From Actinoplanes sichuanensis (GTDB lineage: Bacteria > Actinomycetota > Actinomycetes > Mycobacteriales > Micromonosporaceae), in NCBI RefSeq assembly GCF_033097365.1, contig NZ_AP028461.1:8742001-8806000 (forward strand): a DNA stretch of 64,000 bases, given 5' to 3'. Below are positions 55,550-64,000 of the stretch, in pieces. The stretch's first letter is position 1. Each line of letters begins with the position of its first letter. A model generated the notes under the pieces. That model saw only the letters and a list, made by a program, of their open reading frames with translations, was not told where the DNA came from and did not search any database. The translations under genes and the position numbers were made by a program.

Positions 55550-55995
55550 ATGGTCTCCAGTCGGTGTGCCCAGTCGCCGCCGTGCGGCAACAGTTCGACA
55601 GTGCGGGTGTCGTCGTCCAGCCGGTCCAGCCGGACCTGCAGGTATTCGTCGTTGAGCTGCTCGACCAAGCCCACGCCCCACTCGACGACGGTGACCGCGT
55701 CGTCGGCCGAGGCGTCCAGGTCCAGGTCGTCGATCTCGGCGCGCGGGTCCGGGCGGTCGCCCAGCCGATACGCGTCGGCATGCACCAGCGGCACCGGGCC
55801 GCGGTGCACCCGGGCGATCACGAAGGTCGGTGAGGTGATCGGGCCCTGCACGCCGAGCCCGGCGCCGATGCCCTGGGTCAGGGCCGTCTTACCGGCCCCC
55901 AGCGGACCGGTGAGCAGCACCAGGTCGCCGGGCCGGAGTAGACCGGCCAGCCGCCGCCCGAACTCACGGGTGTCCTCGACGGTCGCCAGCTTCAC
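55546..55995 (-). CDS. tsaE: tRNA threonylcarbamoyladenosine synthesis ATPase TsaE
   Basis: 149 aa from GTG 55995 (GTGA overlap with the hydrolase). P-loop GPLGAGKTALTQG and SPTFVIARVH, then HADAYRL and VVEWGVGL. ATPase of the TsaBDE complex. Confidence 0.94.
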   Translation of the reverse strand: MKLATVEDTREFGRRLAGLLRPGDLVLLTGPLGAGKTALTQGIGAGLGVQGPITSPTFVIARVHRGPVPLVHADAYRLGDRPDPRAEIDDLDLDASADDAVTVVEWGVGLVEQLNDEYLQVRLDRLDDDTRTVELLPHGGDWAHRLETM

Positions 55996-57059
55996 GTCAG
56001 TTTCTCCAGGAAGGGGATGAGCGCCGCGTTTACCTGATCGGCTTTCTCCAGCATCACCACGTGCCCGCTGTTCTCGATCTTCAACAGCTCGGCCTCGGGC
56101 AGATTCTCGATGATCTGCTCGGAGTGGGTCACCGGGGTGAGGTAGTCACGGTCGCCGACGACCACCAACACCGGGACGCCGCGCAGTGCGGACAGCGCCG
56201 GGATGCGGTTGTGGGTGTAGAGCGTCTGCAGATACTTGGTCAGGGTCTCCGCGGACGTCTTCGAATTCATGCTCTCCACGAACGTGACGAGCGACGGGCT
56301 GGGCTTGGCCTCACCGAACCCATAGCGCCTGGTCAGCAGCCAGGCCAGGTCGGAGGAGGCCACCCGGGCCCGGTCGATGGTGCCGCCGCCGAGTTGGGCC
56401 GCCTTGTCCCACAGCGGGAAGAACGGGGCGCTCACCCGGGCCACCACGTTGGTGATACCGAGTTTCGCCTTGTCGAAGAGACCGGCCGAGGTCGAGATCA
56501 GCACCACGCCGGTCACCCGGTTACCGAACCAGGCCGGGAACTGCTCGGCGAACGCCATGATCGTCATGCCGCCCATCGAGTGTCCGACCAGGATGATCCG
56601 GCCCTCCGGCACGGCCTCGGTCAGCACCGCGGCCAGCGACCGGCCGAGCGCCGCCAGGTCATACGTCCCGGATTTGAGCTTGCTGGACCGGCCGTGACCG
56701 GGCTGGTCGTAGAAGACCATCCGGTGTGAGCCCCGCTCGGCCAGCGCCTTGCGCTGGAAGTAGAAGGTGCCCATGTCCAGCGCGAACCCGTGCACGAAGA
56801 CGATCGTCGGCTCACCCGGCGCACCGGCCGGCTCGATGATCTCCACATGCAGGTCGGTGCCGTCGGCGGCGGTGACCGTCAGCTCCCGGTCGAACGGCTG
56901 GTCACCGAACGGCTCGTCGACGAACGGGTCGCCCGGCGCGTTGACCGAGCGCCGGACCAGCGCCCGCTCCACCGCGAACGCGGTGGCCAGACCGGCCGCG
57001 GCGACACCCACCGCGGCCCCGAATATGCCCGCGCCCTTGACGACGCGTGACCGCTTCAC
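55992..57059 (-). CDS. Alpha/beta hydrolase with N-terminal membrane anchor
   Basis: 355 aa from GTG 57059 (GTGA overlap with alr). An N-terminal hydrophobic segment (about 8-30) may be a signal anchor. Catalytic core: VFVHGFALDMGTFYF (oxyanion), nucleophile elbow VGHSMGGMT, Asp in VVGDRDYLTP, His in ENSGHVVML. Substrate unknown; its position between alr and tsaE is conserved in several Actinobacteria. Confidence 0.9.
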   Translation of the reverse strand: MKRSRVVKGAGIFGAAVGVAAAGLATAFAVERALVRRSVNAPGDPFVDEPFGDQPFDRELTVTAADGTDLHVEIIEPAGAPGEPTIVFVHGFALDMGTFYFQRKALAERGSHRMVFYDQPGHGRSSKLKSGTYDLAALGRSLAAVLTEAVPEGRIILVGHSMGGMTIMAFAEQFPAWFGNRVTGVVLISTSAGLFDKAKLGITNVVARVSAPFFPLWDKAAQLGGGTIDRARVASSDLAWLLTRRYGFGEAKPSPSLVTFVESMNSKTSAETLTKYLQTLYTHNRIPALSALRGVPVLVVVGDRDYLTPVTHSEQIIENLPEAELLKIENSGHVVMLEKADQVNAALIPFLEKLT

Positions 57060-58177
57060 CGGGCGACCTCCCCGACATAGTGGCGTGGCACGCGGCTGCT
57101 GCCGAACCTGGTGACGATCTCGTAGTTGATGGTGCCGGTGGCGGCCGCCCAGTCGTCGGCGGTGGGCTCACCGTCGTCACCCGGGCCGAACAGGATCGCC
57201 ACGTCACCCGGCACCACCGGCTCGTCACCGACGTCGACGACGAACTGATCCATGCAGACCCGCCCGGCGATCCGGGCCGTCGTGCCGCCGACTCGCACCG
57301 GACCGGCGCTCGACGCGTGCCGGGGCACACCGTCGCCGTAGCCGAGCGGGACCACGGCCAGTGTGGTCGCCCGCGAAGTCGAGTAGGTCAGCCCGTAGGA
57401 CACACCCTGACCGGCCGGAACCCGCTTGGCCAGGGTCACCCGGGCCCGGGCCGTCATGGCCGGCCGCAACCCGTAGGTCTCCCCCGCGACCGGCGACAGA
57501 CCGTAGGCCGCGATCCCGGCCCGGACCAGGTCGAAATGTGTGTCGGGCCGGGTCAGTGTGGCCGCCGAGTTGGCGATGTGGCGATAGCGCGGTGTGATGC
57601 CGTAGGTCGCGGCCAGGGCCAACCCCTCGTGGAACGCGGCCAACTGCCTGTCGATCGACTCGTGACCGGGCTCGTCGGCGCAGGCGAAGTGGCTCCACAC
57701 CCCGACCGCCTCGAGGTCACCGTCGGCCTGGGCCTTGGCCGCCGCCTCCAGCAGGGCCGGCCAGTCGGCCCGGCCGGCGCCGCCACGGGCCAGGCCGGTG
57801 TCGAGTTTCAGATGCACGCGGGCCGGACGCCCGGCCCGGCGGGCGGCCGACACCAGCTCGTCGACCAGGCCGGTGGTCGCGGCGCCCAGATCGACGCCGG
57901 CCTCGACCCCCTCGTGCAACGGCAGGCCGGGGCTGAGCAACCAGGCCAGGACCGGTGCCTCGACACCGGCCCGGCGCAGCGTGAGCGCCTCGTCGAGAGT
58001 GGCGACGCCGAGCCAGGTGGCGCCGCCGGCCAGCGCGGCCCGACCGGCCGGCACCAGGCCGTGACCGTAGCCGTCGGCCTTGACCGCCACCAGCACCTCG
58101 GCGGAGGTGCGGGCGCGCAGCATCGCGACGTTGTCCCGGATCGCGTCCAGATCGACACGGACTTCGGCCTGCCACAT
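57056..58177 (-). CDS. alr: Alanine racemase
   Basis: PLP enzyme giving D-alanine for peptidoglycan. 373 aa. PLP Lys33 in VAVKADGYGHG; the catalytic Tyr lies in the SYGLTYSTSRAT region; GRVCMDQFVVDVG in the C-terminal domain. Starts 45 bp after nnr. Confidence 0.96.
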   Translation of the reverse strand: MWQAEVRVDLDAIRDNVAMLRARTSAEVLVAVKADGYGHGLVPAGRAALAGGATWLGVATLDEALTLRRAGVEAPVLAWLLSPGLPLHEGVEAGVDLGAATTGLVDELVSAARRAGRPARVHLKLDTGLARGGAGRADWPALLEAAAKAQADGDLEAVGVWSHFACADEPGHESIDRQLAAFHEGLALAATYGITPRYRHIANSAATLTRPDTHFDLVRAGIAAYGLSPVAGETYGLRPAMTARARVTLAKRVPAGQGVSYGLTYSTSRATTLAVVPLGYGDGVPRHASSAGPVRVGGTTARIAGRVCMDQFVVDVGDEPVVPGDVAILFGPGDDGEPTADDWAAATGTINYEIVTRFGSSRVPRHYVGEVAR

Positions 58178-58222
58178 GCCTCCACCCTACTGAGGCGTAC
58201 GACAATTTCCGCCGGACAGTCC

Positions 58223-59683
58223 TCAGGCCGGGTGAGCCGACAGATCGGCCAGCACCGGACGCAGCGCGGCGGCCACGTCCGACGCCGTGACCGGCCCGTC
58301 CTCGGCGGCCCGGCGACCGGCCAGCCCGTGCACGTAGGCGGCGGCGACCGCGGCCCGAGCCGCCGGCAGCCCGGCCGCCAGCAGCGACCCGAGCAGCCCG
58401 GCCAGCACGTCCCCGCTCCCGGCCGTGGCGAGCGCCGGGCTACCGGTGGGATTGGCCCAGATCTCCCCGGACGGGGTGGCCACGATGGTCCGGTCGCCCT
58501 TGAGGAGCACCACGGCGTTGGTCCAGACGGCCAGTCGCGCGGCCGCACCGGCCCGGTCCGCGGCTGGCGCCTCCCCGGCCAGCCGCTTGAACTCGCCGTC
58601 GTGCGGGGTGAGCACCAGCGGAGCGTCCCGCCGCAGGTCGTCGGCGTGCTCACCCCCGACCAGCAGGTTGATCGCATCCGCGTCCAGCAGCACCGGCAAC
58701 GAGGTGGCGAGGACACTGCGCAGCTCGGTGCGGGCCTCGTCACCGGAGCCGAGCCCGGAGCCGCAGACCCAGGCCTGCACCCGACCGGCGTCGGCGACCC
58801 GGTCCGCGACCACCACCGACGGGTGCGCGCGGACCACCTCACGGTGCGCACTGCCCGCGTACCGCACCATGCCGGACGGGCCGGCCAACGCGCCCGCGGT
58901 GGAGAGCAGGGCCGCGCCGGGGTAGAACGCCGAGCCGGTGGCCAGGCCGACCACGCCGCGGCTGTACTTGTCCGAGGTGGCGTCGGGCCGGGGCCACCAG
59001 GCGGCGATGTCGGCGGCGTCCGGCACCCGCACCGCCGGGTCCCCGGTCAGCGCCGGGCCGAGGCCGATGTCCACCAGGTCCACCTGACCGCAGCGGACCG
59101 TGGCCGGGCCGAGCACATGGGCCGGCTTGAGGCAGCCGAAGGTCACCGTGACGTCGGCGGTCACCGCCTCGCCCGGCACGTCGCCGGTGTCCACGGTCAC
59201 ACCGCTCGGGACGTCGACGGCCACCACCACGGCCCGGTCACCGGTCCGGCCCCGGAGGCCGCCGATCTCCCGCACGATCGCCGCCGCCTCGGACCGCAGC
59301 CCGCCGCCGGCCCCGATCCCGACGATGCCGTCCAGCACCAGGTCAGCCCGGGCCGGCAGGTCACGAGTGGTGAAGCCGCCCGCCTGGCGCAGCGCGGCCA
59401 GGCCGGCCAGGTGCACCCGCCCCGGGGTCAGGAGCAGGGCCCGGACCTGGGCGCCCCGCTTCGCCAGCGCGGCTCCGGCGTAGAGCGTGTCGCCGCCGTT
59501 GTCACCGCTTCCGACCAGCAGCAGGACGCGTGCTCCGTACACCCCGCCGGTCTTCTCCAACAGCAGGGCGCAGCGCCGGGCCAGACCGGCGGCCGCCCGT
59601 TGCATGAGGGTGCCCTCGGGCAGGGTCGCCATCAGGTTCTTCTCGGCCGCCCGCACATCGCTGACCCGCCATGCCTGGCGCAA
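58223..59683 (-). CDS. nnr: Bifunctional NAD(P)HX epimerase/dehydratase
   Basis: Repairs hydrated NAD(P)H. 486 aa. TTG 59683 is taken as start because AGGAGG lies 4 nt upstream; no ATG or GTG nearby has such a site. N-terminal YjeF_N epimerase (VGSGDNGGDTLYAGA) and C-terminal ribokinase-like ADP-dependent dehydratase (KYSRGVVGLATGS, LTPHDGEFKRL, ATAGSGDVLAGLLG). 22 bp after acpS. Confidence 0.95.
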   Translation of the reverse strand: MRQAWRVSDVRAAEKNLMATLPEGTLMQRAAAGLARRCALLLEKTGGVYGARVLLLVGSGDNGGDTLYAGAALAKRGAQVRALLLTPGRVHLAGLAALRQAGGFTTRDLPARADLVLDGIVGIGAGGGLRSEAAAIVREIGGLRGRTGDRAVVVAVDVPSGVTVDTGDVPGEAVTADVTVTFGCLKPAHVLGPATVRCGQVDLVDIGLGPALTGDPAVRVPDAADIAAWWPRPDATSDKYSRGVVGLATGSAFYPGAALLSTAGALAGPSGMVRYAGSAHREVVRAHPSVVVADRVADAGRVQAWVCGSGLGSGDEARTELRSVLATSLPVLLDADAINLLVGGEHADDLRRDAPLVLTPHDGEFKRLAGEAPAADRAGAAARLAVWTNAVVLLKGDRTIVATPSGEIWANPTGSPALATAGSGDVLAGLLGSLLAAGLPAARAAVAAAYVHGLAGRRAAEDGPVTASDVAAALRPVLADLSAHPA

Positions 59684-59705
59684 GGTTCCTCCTAGTTGTC
59701 GGCGA

Positions 59706-60083
59706 TCACTCGCTGCCCGCCTCGGCGACCACCATCGCCGAGGCGATCCCGCCGTCGTGTGACAAGGACAGATGCCATCGACCGATGCCACGCTCGGTCG
59801 CTGCGGCGGCGACCGTACCGGAGACGGTCAACCACGGCCGGCCGTCCGGATCGGTGACGATCTCGCAGTCGTGCCAGCGCATGCCGACGGGTGCGCCGAG
59901 CGCCTTGGCGACCGCCTCCTTGGCCGCGAACCGGGCCGCCAGCGACTCGGCCGACCTCGGGTTCCCGGACCTGGTCAGCCGCTCGGCCTCGGTGAAGAGC
60001 CGGTCCGCGAGCAGCGGGGTCCGGTCCAGCGCACGGGCGAAGCGTTCCACCAGGACGACGTCGATGCCGACAGACACGATCAC
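59706..60083 (-). CDS. acpS: Holo-[acyl-carrier-protein] synthase
   Basis: 125 aa from GTG 60083. Attaches 4'-phosphopantetheine to ACP. Mg-binding Asp8 in [10 protein letters not shown] and Glu in [13 protein letters not shown]-terminal WHLSLSHD. Likely first gene of the operon running to the ABC exporter. Confidence 0.95.
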   Translation of the reverse strand: MIVSVGIDVVLVERFARALDRTPLLADRLFTEAERLTRSGNPRSAESLAARFAAKEAVAKALGAPVGMRWHDCEIVTDPDGRPWLTVSGTVAAAATERGIGRWHLSLSHDGGIASAMVVAEAGSE

Positions 60084-60248
60084 AACGTCACCCTATCGGC
60101 GCATCCGGTCACTTTCCCGGGCCCGCCCGCCTATCAGGACGCTGTCTGCGGGCGCAAGGCCTGTGCACGGTCGTCCACAGGCCGCCCCGGACGACCCTCG
60201 CGGGCCTCTAACGTCGTCGCATCCCCTCGCCCCTAGGAGGTTTGCCCG

Positions 60249-60545
60249 ATGAATCCTGATTTCGAGGTCGACACCGCGGGCCTGCACCGGGAGGCGACGG
60301 CCATCGCCGCCTTCGCCGAGCGGGTCACCGGTGCCGCCGCCTCCGCCCCGGTCGCCGACCCGGCCCCGCACTGGGCGACCACCACCGCCAACCTTCTCGC
60401 CGCCGACTCCGCCCGCCGCATGGTGGGCCTCATCGGCCGGGACACCGCCGAGACCGCGTCCCGGACCGACGCCGCCGCCGCGGCCTACGAGGAGGCCGAC
60501 GCCCGTGCGGCCACCCGCCTCGGCGGCACCCGGCGGGGCCGATGA
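60249..60545 (+). CDS. EspC-like/WXG100-type small helical protein
   Basis: 98 aa from ATG 60249 behind AGGAGG. Two-helix, Ala-rich protein with N-terminal VDTAGLHREATAIAAFAERV, typical of ESX secretion-associated EspC-like proteins; the canonical WxG turn is replaced by HWATT. ATGA-coupled to the DUF1023 hydrolase. Possible type VII secretion substrate or chaperone. Confidence 0.75.
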   Translation: MNPDFEVDTAGLHREATAIAAFAERVTGAAASAPVADPAPHWATTTANLLAADSARRMVGLIGRDTAETASRTDAAAAAYEEADARAATRLGGTRRGR

Positions 60546-62041
60546 ACACCGTCGACTCGCCCGCCGTCACCTACGCCCGGCTCCGGGCCACCGATCCGGG
60601 CCGCTGGCTGGCCACCGCGCTCTCCTGGCGCCGATGGGCGGCCCTGGCCGGGGCGTTGTGCACCGAGTTCGGCACGCTGCTGAGCCGGTTACCCGCGTCC
60701 TGGTCCGGCGCCGCGGCCGAGGCCGCCCTGGCCCGGCTCGGCGGGCTGCGCCGCCGCGCGGCGTTCTTCCGGGTGGTCTGCTGGCGGGCCGACCAGGCAC
60801 TCTGCGAGTTCGCCGCGGCCCTCGGCCGGGCCCGCGCCCTTCTCGACCGGGCAAGCGCGGCGGCGCGAGGTTCAGGCTTGGAAATCGACGATCACGGTAC
60901 GGTCCACGGCCACCCCGGCTCGGAAGAGGCGGTCAGAGCCGTCACCGGTGCTCTGTCCCGCGCCCTGGCCGTCGCCGCCGAGGCCGACCGCACCGCCACC
61001 ACCAGGCTCACCGCCCTGGCCGAGATCCCACCGCACCCGGCCCCGGCCACGTTCCCGCCGTGCACCGCGACCGCCGGCGAGGTCCGCAGCTGGTGGGAGC
61101 GGTTCTCCCCGGCCGAGCGCACGTGGCTGCTGGTCACCTCCCCGGCCGCGTTCGCCGGGGCCGACGGCATCCCGGTCGCCGACCGCGACATCGCGAACCG
61201 GCTCCTGCTCGACGACGCCCGGGTCGAACTGGACCGGATGCGGGCCGCCGGCACCGATCGCGACCGGGTCCGTGACCTGCGCGACGGGCTGGACCGGCTG
61301 ACCGCACGCCTGGAGGAGGAGGGCGCGCCCCGGGCGTACCTGATCGGTCTCGGTCTTGATGGTGAGGGCCGTGCCGTGGTCGCCCTCGGCGACCCGGACC
61401 GCTCCGCGCACGTCCTCACCCATGTTCCCGGCATGACCTCGGATCTGAAGTCGCTGGGCGGCGAGCTGACCCGGGCCGAGCGGGTCGCGGTGCGCGCCGG
61501 TGAGCTGGGCCCGGCCGAGTCGGCGAGCGCGGTGCTGTGGCTCGACTACGACGCCCCGGATTTCGTGCACGAGGCCGCCTCGGACCGTCCGGCGCGGGAC
61601 GGCGCCGCGGAACTGATCCGGTTCCAGGAGGCGCTGCGGGCCACCCATGAGAGCGGGCCCGCGCATCAGACGGTGCTGGGGCACAGCTACGGCTCGCTGG
61701 TGGTGGGTGCGGCGGCGGCCGCCGGTGGGCTGTCCGCCGACACCGTGGTCTTCGTCGGCTCACCCGGCATCGGCGTGGACTCGGCGTCCGAGCTGCGGTT
61801 CCCCGCCGACCGGGTGTGGTCGACGACGTCGTTCACCGACCCGATCCAGTTCGCGGTCGCCCCCAAGGACCTCCTACCGGACGGGCAGAGGCATCTGTGG
61901 TTCGGCCGCGACCCGAGCGAGCCGGGCTTCGGTGCCCGCGTCTTCCCCAGCCAGTTCGACGCGGGCCACCTGGGCTACTGGGACCGGGGCGGGCCGGCTC
62001 TCGACGCCCTCGCCCGACTCACCCTGGGCGGGACGCCGTGA
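60542..62041 (+). CDS. DUF1023 alpha/beta hydrolase with WXG100-like N-terminus
   Basis: 499 aa. The N-terminal helical half contains a WSGAAAEAA turn (about 54-62) like WXG100 proteins; the C-terminal half (about 270-499) is the DUF1023 hydrolase. Nucleophile Ser is in LGHSYGSLV, acid candidates lie near STTSFTDPI, and His is in DAGHLGYW. This fusion and its partner suggest secretion through a type VII system; no ESX core genes are in the window. It ends 20 bp before convergent glmS. Confidence 0.85.
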   Translation: MNTVDSPAVTYARLRATDPGRWLATALSWRRWAALAGALCTEFGTLLSRLPASWSGAAAEAALARLGGLRRRAAFFRVVCWRADQALCEFAAALGRARALLDRASAAARGSGLEIDDHGTVHGHPGSEEAVRAVTGALSRALAVAAEADRTATTRLTALAEIPPHPAPATFPPCTATAGEVRSWWERFSPAERTWLLVTSPAAFAGADGIPVADRDIANRLLLDDARVELDRMRAAGTDRDRVRDLRDGLDRLTARLEEEGAPRAYLIGLGLDGEGRAVVALGDPDRSAHVLTHVPGMTSDLKSLGGELTRAERVAVRAGELGPAESASAVLWLDYDAPDFVHEAASDRPARDGAAELIRFQEALRATHESGPAHQTVLGHSYGSLVVGAAAAAGGLSADTVVFVGSPGIGVDSASELRFPADRVWSTTSFTDPIQFAVAPKDLLPDGQRHLWFGRDPSEPGFGARVFPSQFDAGHLGYWDRGGPALDALARLTLGGTP

Positions 62042-62061
62042 GCCGGCGCCTCAGCGGCTCT

Positions 62062-63945
62062 TCACTCGACGGTGACCGACTTGGCCAGGTTGCGGGGCTG
62101 GTCCACGTCGTAACCGCGGGCCGAGGCGATCTCACAGGCGAGGATCTGCAACGGCACCGTGGTCATCAGCGGGGCGAGCAGCGTCGGCGTGTGCGGCACA
62201 TAGATCAGGTGATCGGCGAACTGCCGGACGTCCTCGTCGCCCTCCTCGGCGATCACGATGGTGCGGGCGCCCCGGGCCCGTACCTCCTGGATGTTGGAGA
62301 CGACCTTGTCCCGCATCACGCCGCGCCCCTGCGGGGACGGCACCACGCAGACCACCGGGGTGCCCTTGTCGATCAGGGCGATCGGGCCGTGCTTGAGCTC
62401 GCCCGCGGCGAAACCCTCGGCGTGGATGTAGGCGAGCTCCTTGAGCTTGAGCGCGCCCTCCAGCGCCACCGGGAAGCCGACGTGCCGGCCGATGAAGAGC
62501 ATCGTCGAGGCGGTCTTGAGATCCCGGCCCAGGGCCCGCACCTCCTCCATCCGGCCGAGCAGGTCACGCAGGTTGTCCGGGGTCCGGCGCAGACGCGACA
62601 CCACGGCGGCGACCTCGTCGGCGTACATGACGCCGCGGATCTGGGCCAGGTGCAGGCCGATCAGGTAGCAGGCGACCAGCATGGTGAGGAACGCCTTGGT
62701 GGACGCCACCGCGATCTCCGGGCCGCCGTGGGTGTAAAGGACGGCGTCCGACTCACGGGGGATGGTGGAGCCGTTGGTGTTGCAGATGGCCAGGACCCGG
62801 GCCTTCTGCTCCTTGGCGTGCCGGATCGCCATCAGGGTGTCCATGGTCTCGCCGGACTGGCTGATCGCGATGACCAGAGTGGACCGGTCCAGGATCGGGT
62901 CGCGGTAGCGGAACTCGCTGGCCAGCTCCACCTCGCACGGGATGCGCACCCAGTGCTCGATGGCGTACTTGGCGACCATGCCGGCGTGGTAGGCGGTACC
63001 GCAGGCGACGATGAACACCTTGTCCACGTCGCGCAGGTCCTGGTCGGTGAGGCGGACCTCGTCCAGGATGATCTCGCCGCGCTCGGAGAGCCGGCCGATC
63101 AGGGTCTCGGCGATCGCCTGCGGCTGCTCGGCGATCTCCTTGAGCATGAAGTACTCGTAGCCGCCCTTCTCCGCGGCCGAGGCGTCCCAGTCGATGTGGA
63201 ACTCGGTGCCGATGGCCGGCGAGCCGTCGAAGCCGGTGATCTCGATACCGGCCGGGGTGATCAGGACGACCTGGTCCTGGCCCAGCTCGATCGCCTCGCG
63301 GGTGTGCTCGATGAACGCGGAGACGTCACTGGCCAGGAAGTTCTCCCCGTTGCCACGGCCGACCACGAGCGGCGAGTTGCGCCGGGCGGCGACGACCGCG
63401 TCGGGTACGTCGACATCGACGGCGAGCAGGGTGAAAGCGCCTTCGAGCCGGTTGGCGACGCGGCGCATGCCCTCGGCGAGCATGGCCGGGCCGTCCTCCG
63501 CACCGGACTCGCGCAGCTTGCGCATCTCGGCGGCGAGCAGGTGGGCCGCGCACTCGGTGTCGGTGTCGCTGCGGAACTCGACGCCGGTGGCTTCGAGCTC
63601 GACGCGCAGACGGGCGAAGTTCTCGATGATGCCGTTGTGGATGACGGCGACCCGGCCGTCGACGGAGACATGGGGGTGGGCGTTACGGTCGGTCGGCCCG
63701 CCATGGGTGGCCCAGCGGGTGTGGCCGATGCCCGTGACGCCGGCCTCGATGCCGTCGCCGGACCGCTCGGCCAGCGCCTTCTCCAGGTTGGCGAGTTTGC
63801 CCGCCTTCTTCTCGGTCTTGAGCAGGCCGCCGTCGACGATGGCGACGCCCGCGGAGTCGTAACCGCGGTATTCAAGGCGGCGGAGCCCGTCGATGACGAT
63901 ACTCAATGCCGGACGATTACCTACGTAACCCACGATCCCACACAT
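62062..63945 (-). CDS. glmS: Glutamine-fructose-6-phosphate aminotransferase
   Basis: Makes glucosamine-6-phosphate for peptidoglycan. 627 aa from ATG 63945, chosen because the mature enzyme needs Cys at position 2 (MCGIVGYVG). N-terminal glutaminase (HTRWATHG, HNGIIEN), two SIS isomerase domains (CGTAYHAGMVAKY, SQSGETMDTL), C-terminal LAKSVTVE. No glmS ribozyme is visible in the 55 bp upstream. Confidence 0.96.
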   Translation of the reverse strand: MCGIVGYVGNRPALSIVIDGLRRLEYRGYDSAGVAIVDGGLLKTEKKAGKLANLEKALAERSGDGIEAGVTGIGHTRWATHGGPTDRNAHPHVSVDGRVAVIHNGIIENFARLRVELEATGVEFRSDTDTECAAHLLAAEMRKLRESGAEDGPAMLAEGMRRVANRLEGAFTLLAVDVDVPDAVVAARRNSPLVVGRGNGENFLASDVSAFIEHTREAIELGQDQVVLITPAGIEITGFDGSPAIGTEFHIDWDASAAEKGGYEYFMLKEIAEQPQAIAETLIGRLSERGEIILDEVRLTDQDLRDVDKVFIVACGTAYHAGMVAKYAIEHWVRIPCEVELASEFRYRDPILDRSTLVIAISQSGETMDTLMAIRHAKEQKARVLAICNTNGSTIPRESDAVLYTHGGPEIAVASTKAFLTMLVACYLIGLHLAQIRGVMYADEVAAVVSRLRRTPDNLRDLLGRMEEVRALGRDLKTASTMLFIGRHVGFPVALEGALKLKELAYIHAEGFAAGELKHGPIALIDKGTPVVCVVPSPQGRGVMRDKVVSNIQEVRARGARTIVIAEEGDEDVRQFADHLIYVPHTPTLLAPLMTTVPLQILACEIASARGYDVDQPRNLAKSVTVE

Positions 63946-64000
63946 GACGGGCAGCCTAACCGACTTTCGCTCATCCGTCATGCTCGGGAGGACCACTTAT

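Noticed and set aside
57047..59695. 882-codon open frame on the + strand
   Set aside because: It lies antisense to alr and nnr, both with full motifs. The translation is Gly/Arg/Asp/His/Val-rich, typical of the complement frame of GC-rich genes.
63946..64000. glmS ribozyme or riboswitch upstream of glmS
   Set aside because: Only 55 bp are visible and nothing matches a glmS ribozyme core; the ribozyme is typical of Firmicutes.

Overview
The window is a high-GC, gene-dense actinobacterial chromosome segment. Its gene content (bldM-like/whiD-like pair, WhiB, DUF5319, His-tailed GroEL1, EspC-like/DUF1023 pair, GTG/TTG starts, chained GTGA/ATGA overlaps) points to Micromonosporaceae, most likely Actinoplanes or a close relative. 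No rRNA, tRNA, IS element, prophage or CRISPR array was found. The genus is an inference from protein style, not from a database search.

Layout. 1-4.5 kb: pcrA/uvrD-type helicase (C-terminus off the window), a secreted 5'-nucleotidase, and an AroQ chorismate mutase preceded by what looks like a Phe/Tyr leader-peptide attenuator. 4.6-11.2 kb: a secreted Gly-rich protein and a complete dipeptide/oligopeptide ABC importer operon (dppABCDF type). 11.5-15.2 kb: a PspC-domain sensor kinase and LuxR-type regulator, divergent from a PspC-domain membrane protein and a small membrane protein. 15.3-18.1 kb: phosphatidylserine decarboxylase with an extra N-terminal domain, convergent with pssA, around a 750-bp gene-poor gap. 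18.6-22.1 kb: two tandem double-NUDIX proteins and guaA. 22.1-27.4 kb: secreted subtilase, LCP-family protein, M1-like lipoprotein peptidase, SUFU-domain protein. 27.3-32.1 kb: guaB3, guaB, DUF5319, bldM-like regulator divergent from a whiB-family gene. 32.3-39.9 kb: molybdopterin oxidoreductase and a cluster of three paralogous helical proteins interleaved with two M16 peptidase homologues, one of which has lost its zinc motif. 40-44.5 kb: ROK repressor with a xylose/ribose-type ABC importer. 44.8-46.5 kb: YbaK deacylase and THUMP-like methyltransferase. 46.5-48.8 kb: CIRCE-controlled groES-groEL1. 48.8-60.1 kb: one long leftward operon (acpS, nnr, alr, alpha/beta hydrolase, tsaE, ung with a frameshift, tsaB, rimI, tsaD, an ABM-like small protein, then a heterodimeric ABC exporter). 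60.2-64 kb: EspC-like/DUF1023 pair and glmS.

Most of 20-64 kb follows the actinobacterial guaA...guaB3-guaB-DUF5319...whiB3/whiD-groESL-tsaD-rimI-tsaB-tsaE-alr-nnr-glmS order known from Mycobacterium and Streptomyces. The importers, the M16/paralog cluster and the exporter appear to be lineage-specific insertions into it. The most promising undescribed elements are the attenuator upstream of aroQ (3992-4141) and the M16/paralog cluster (33879-39926).
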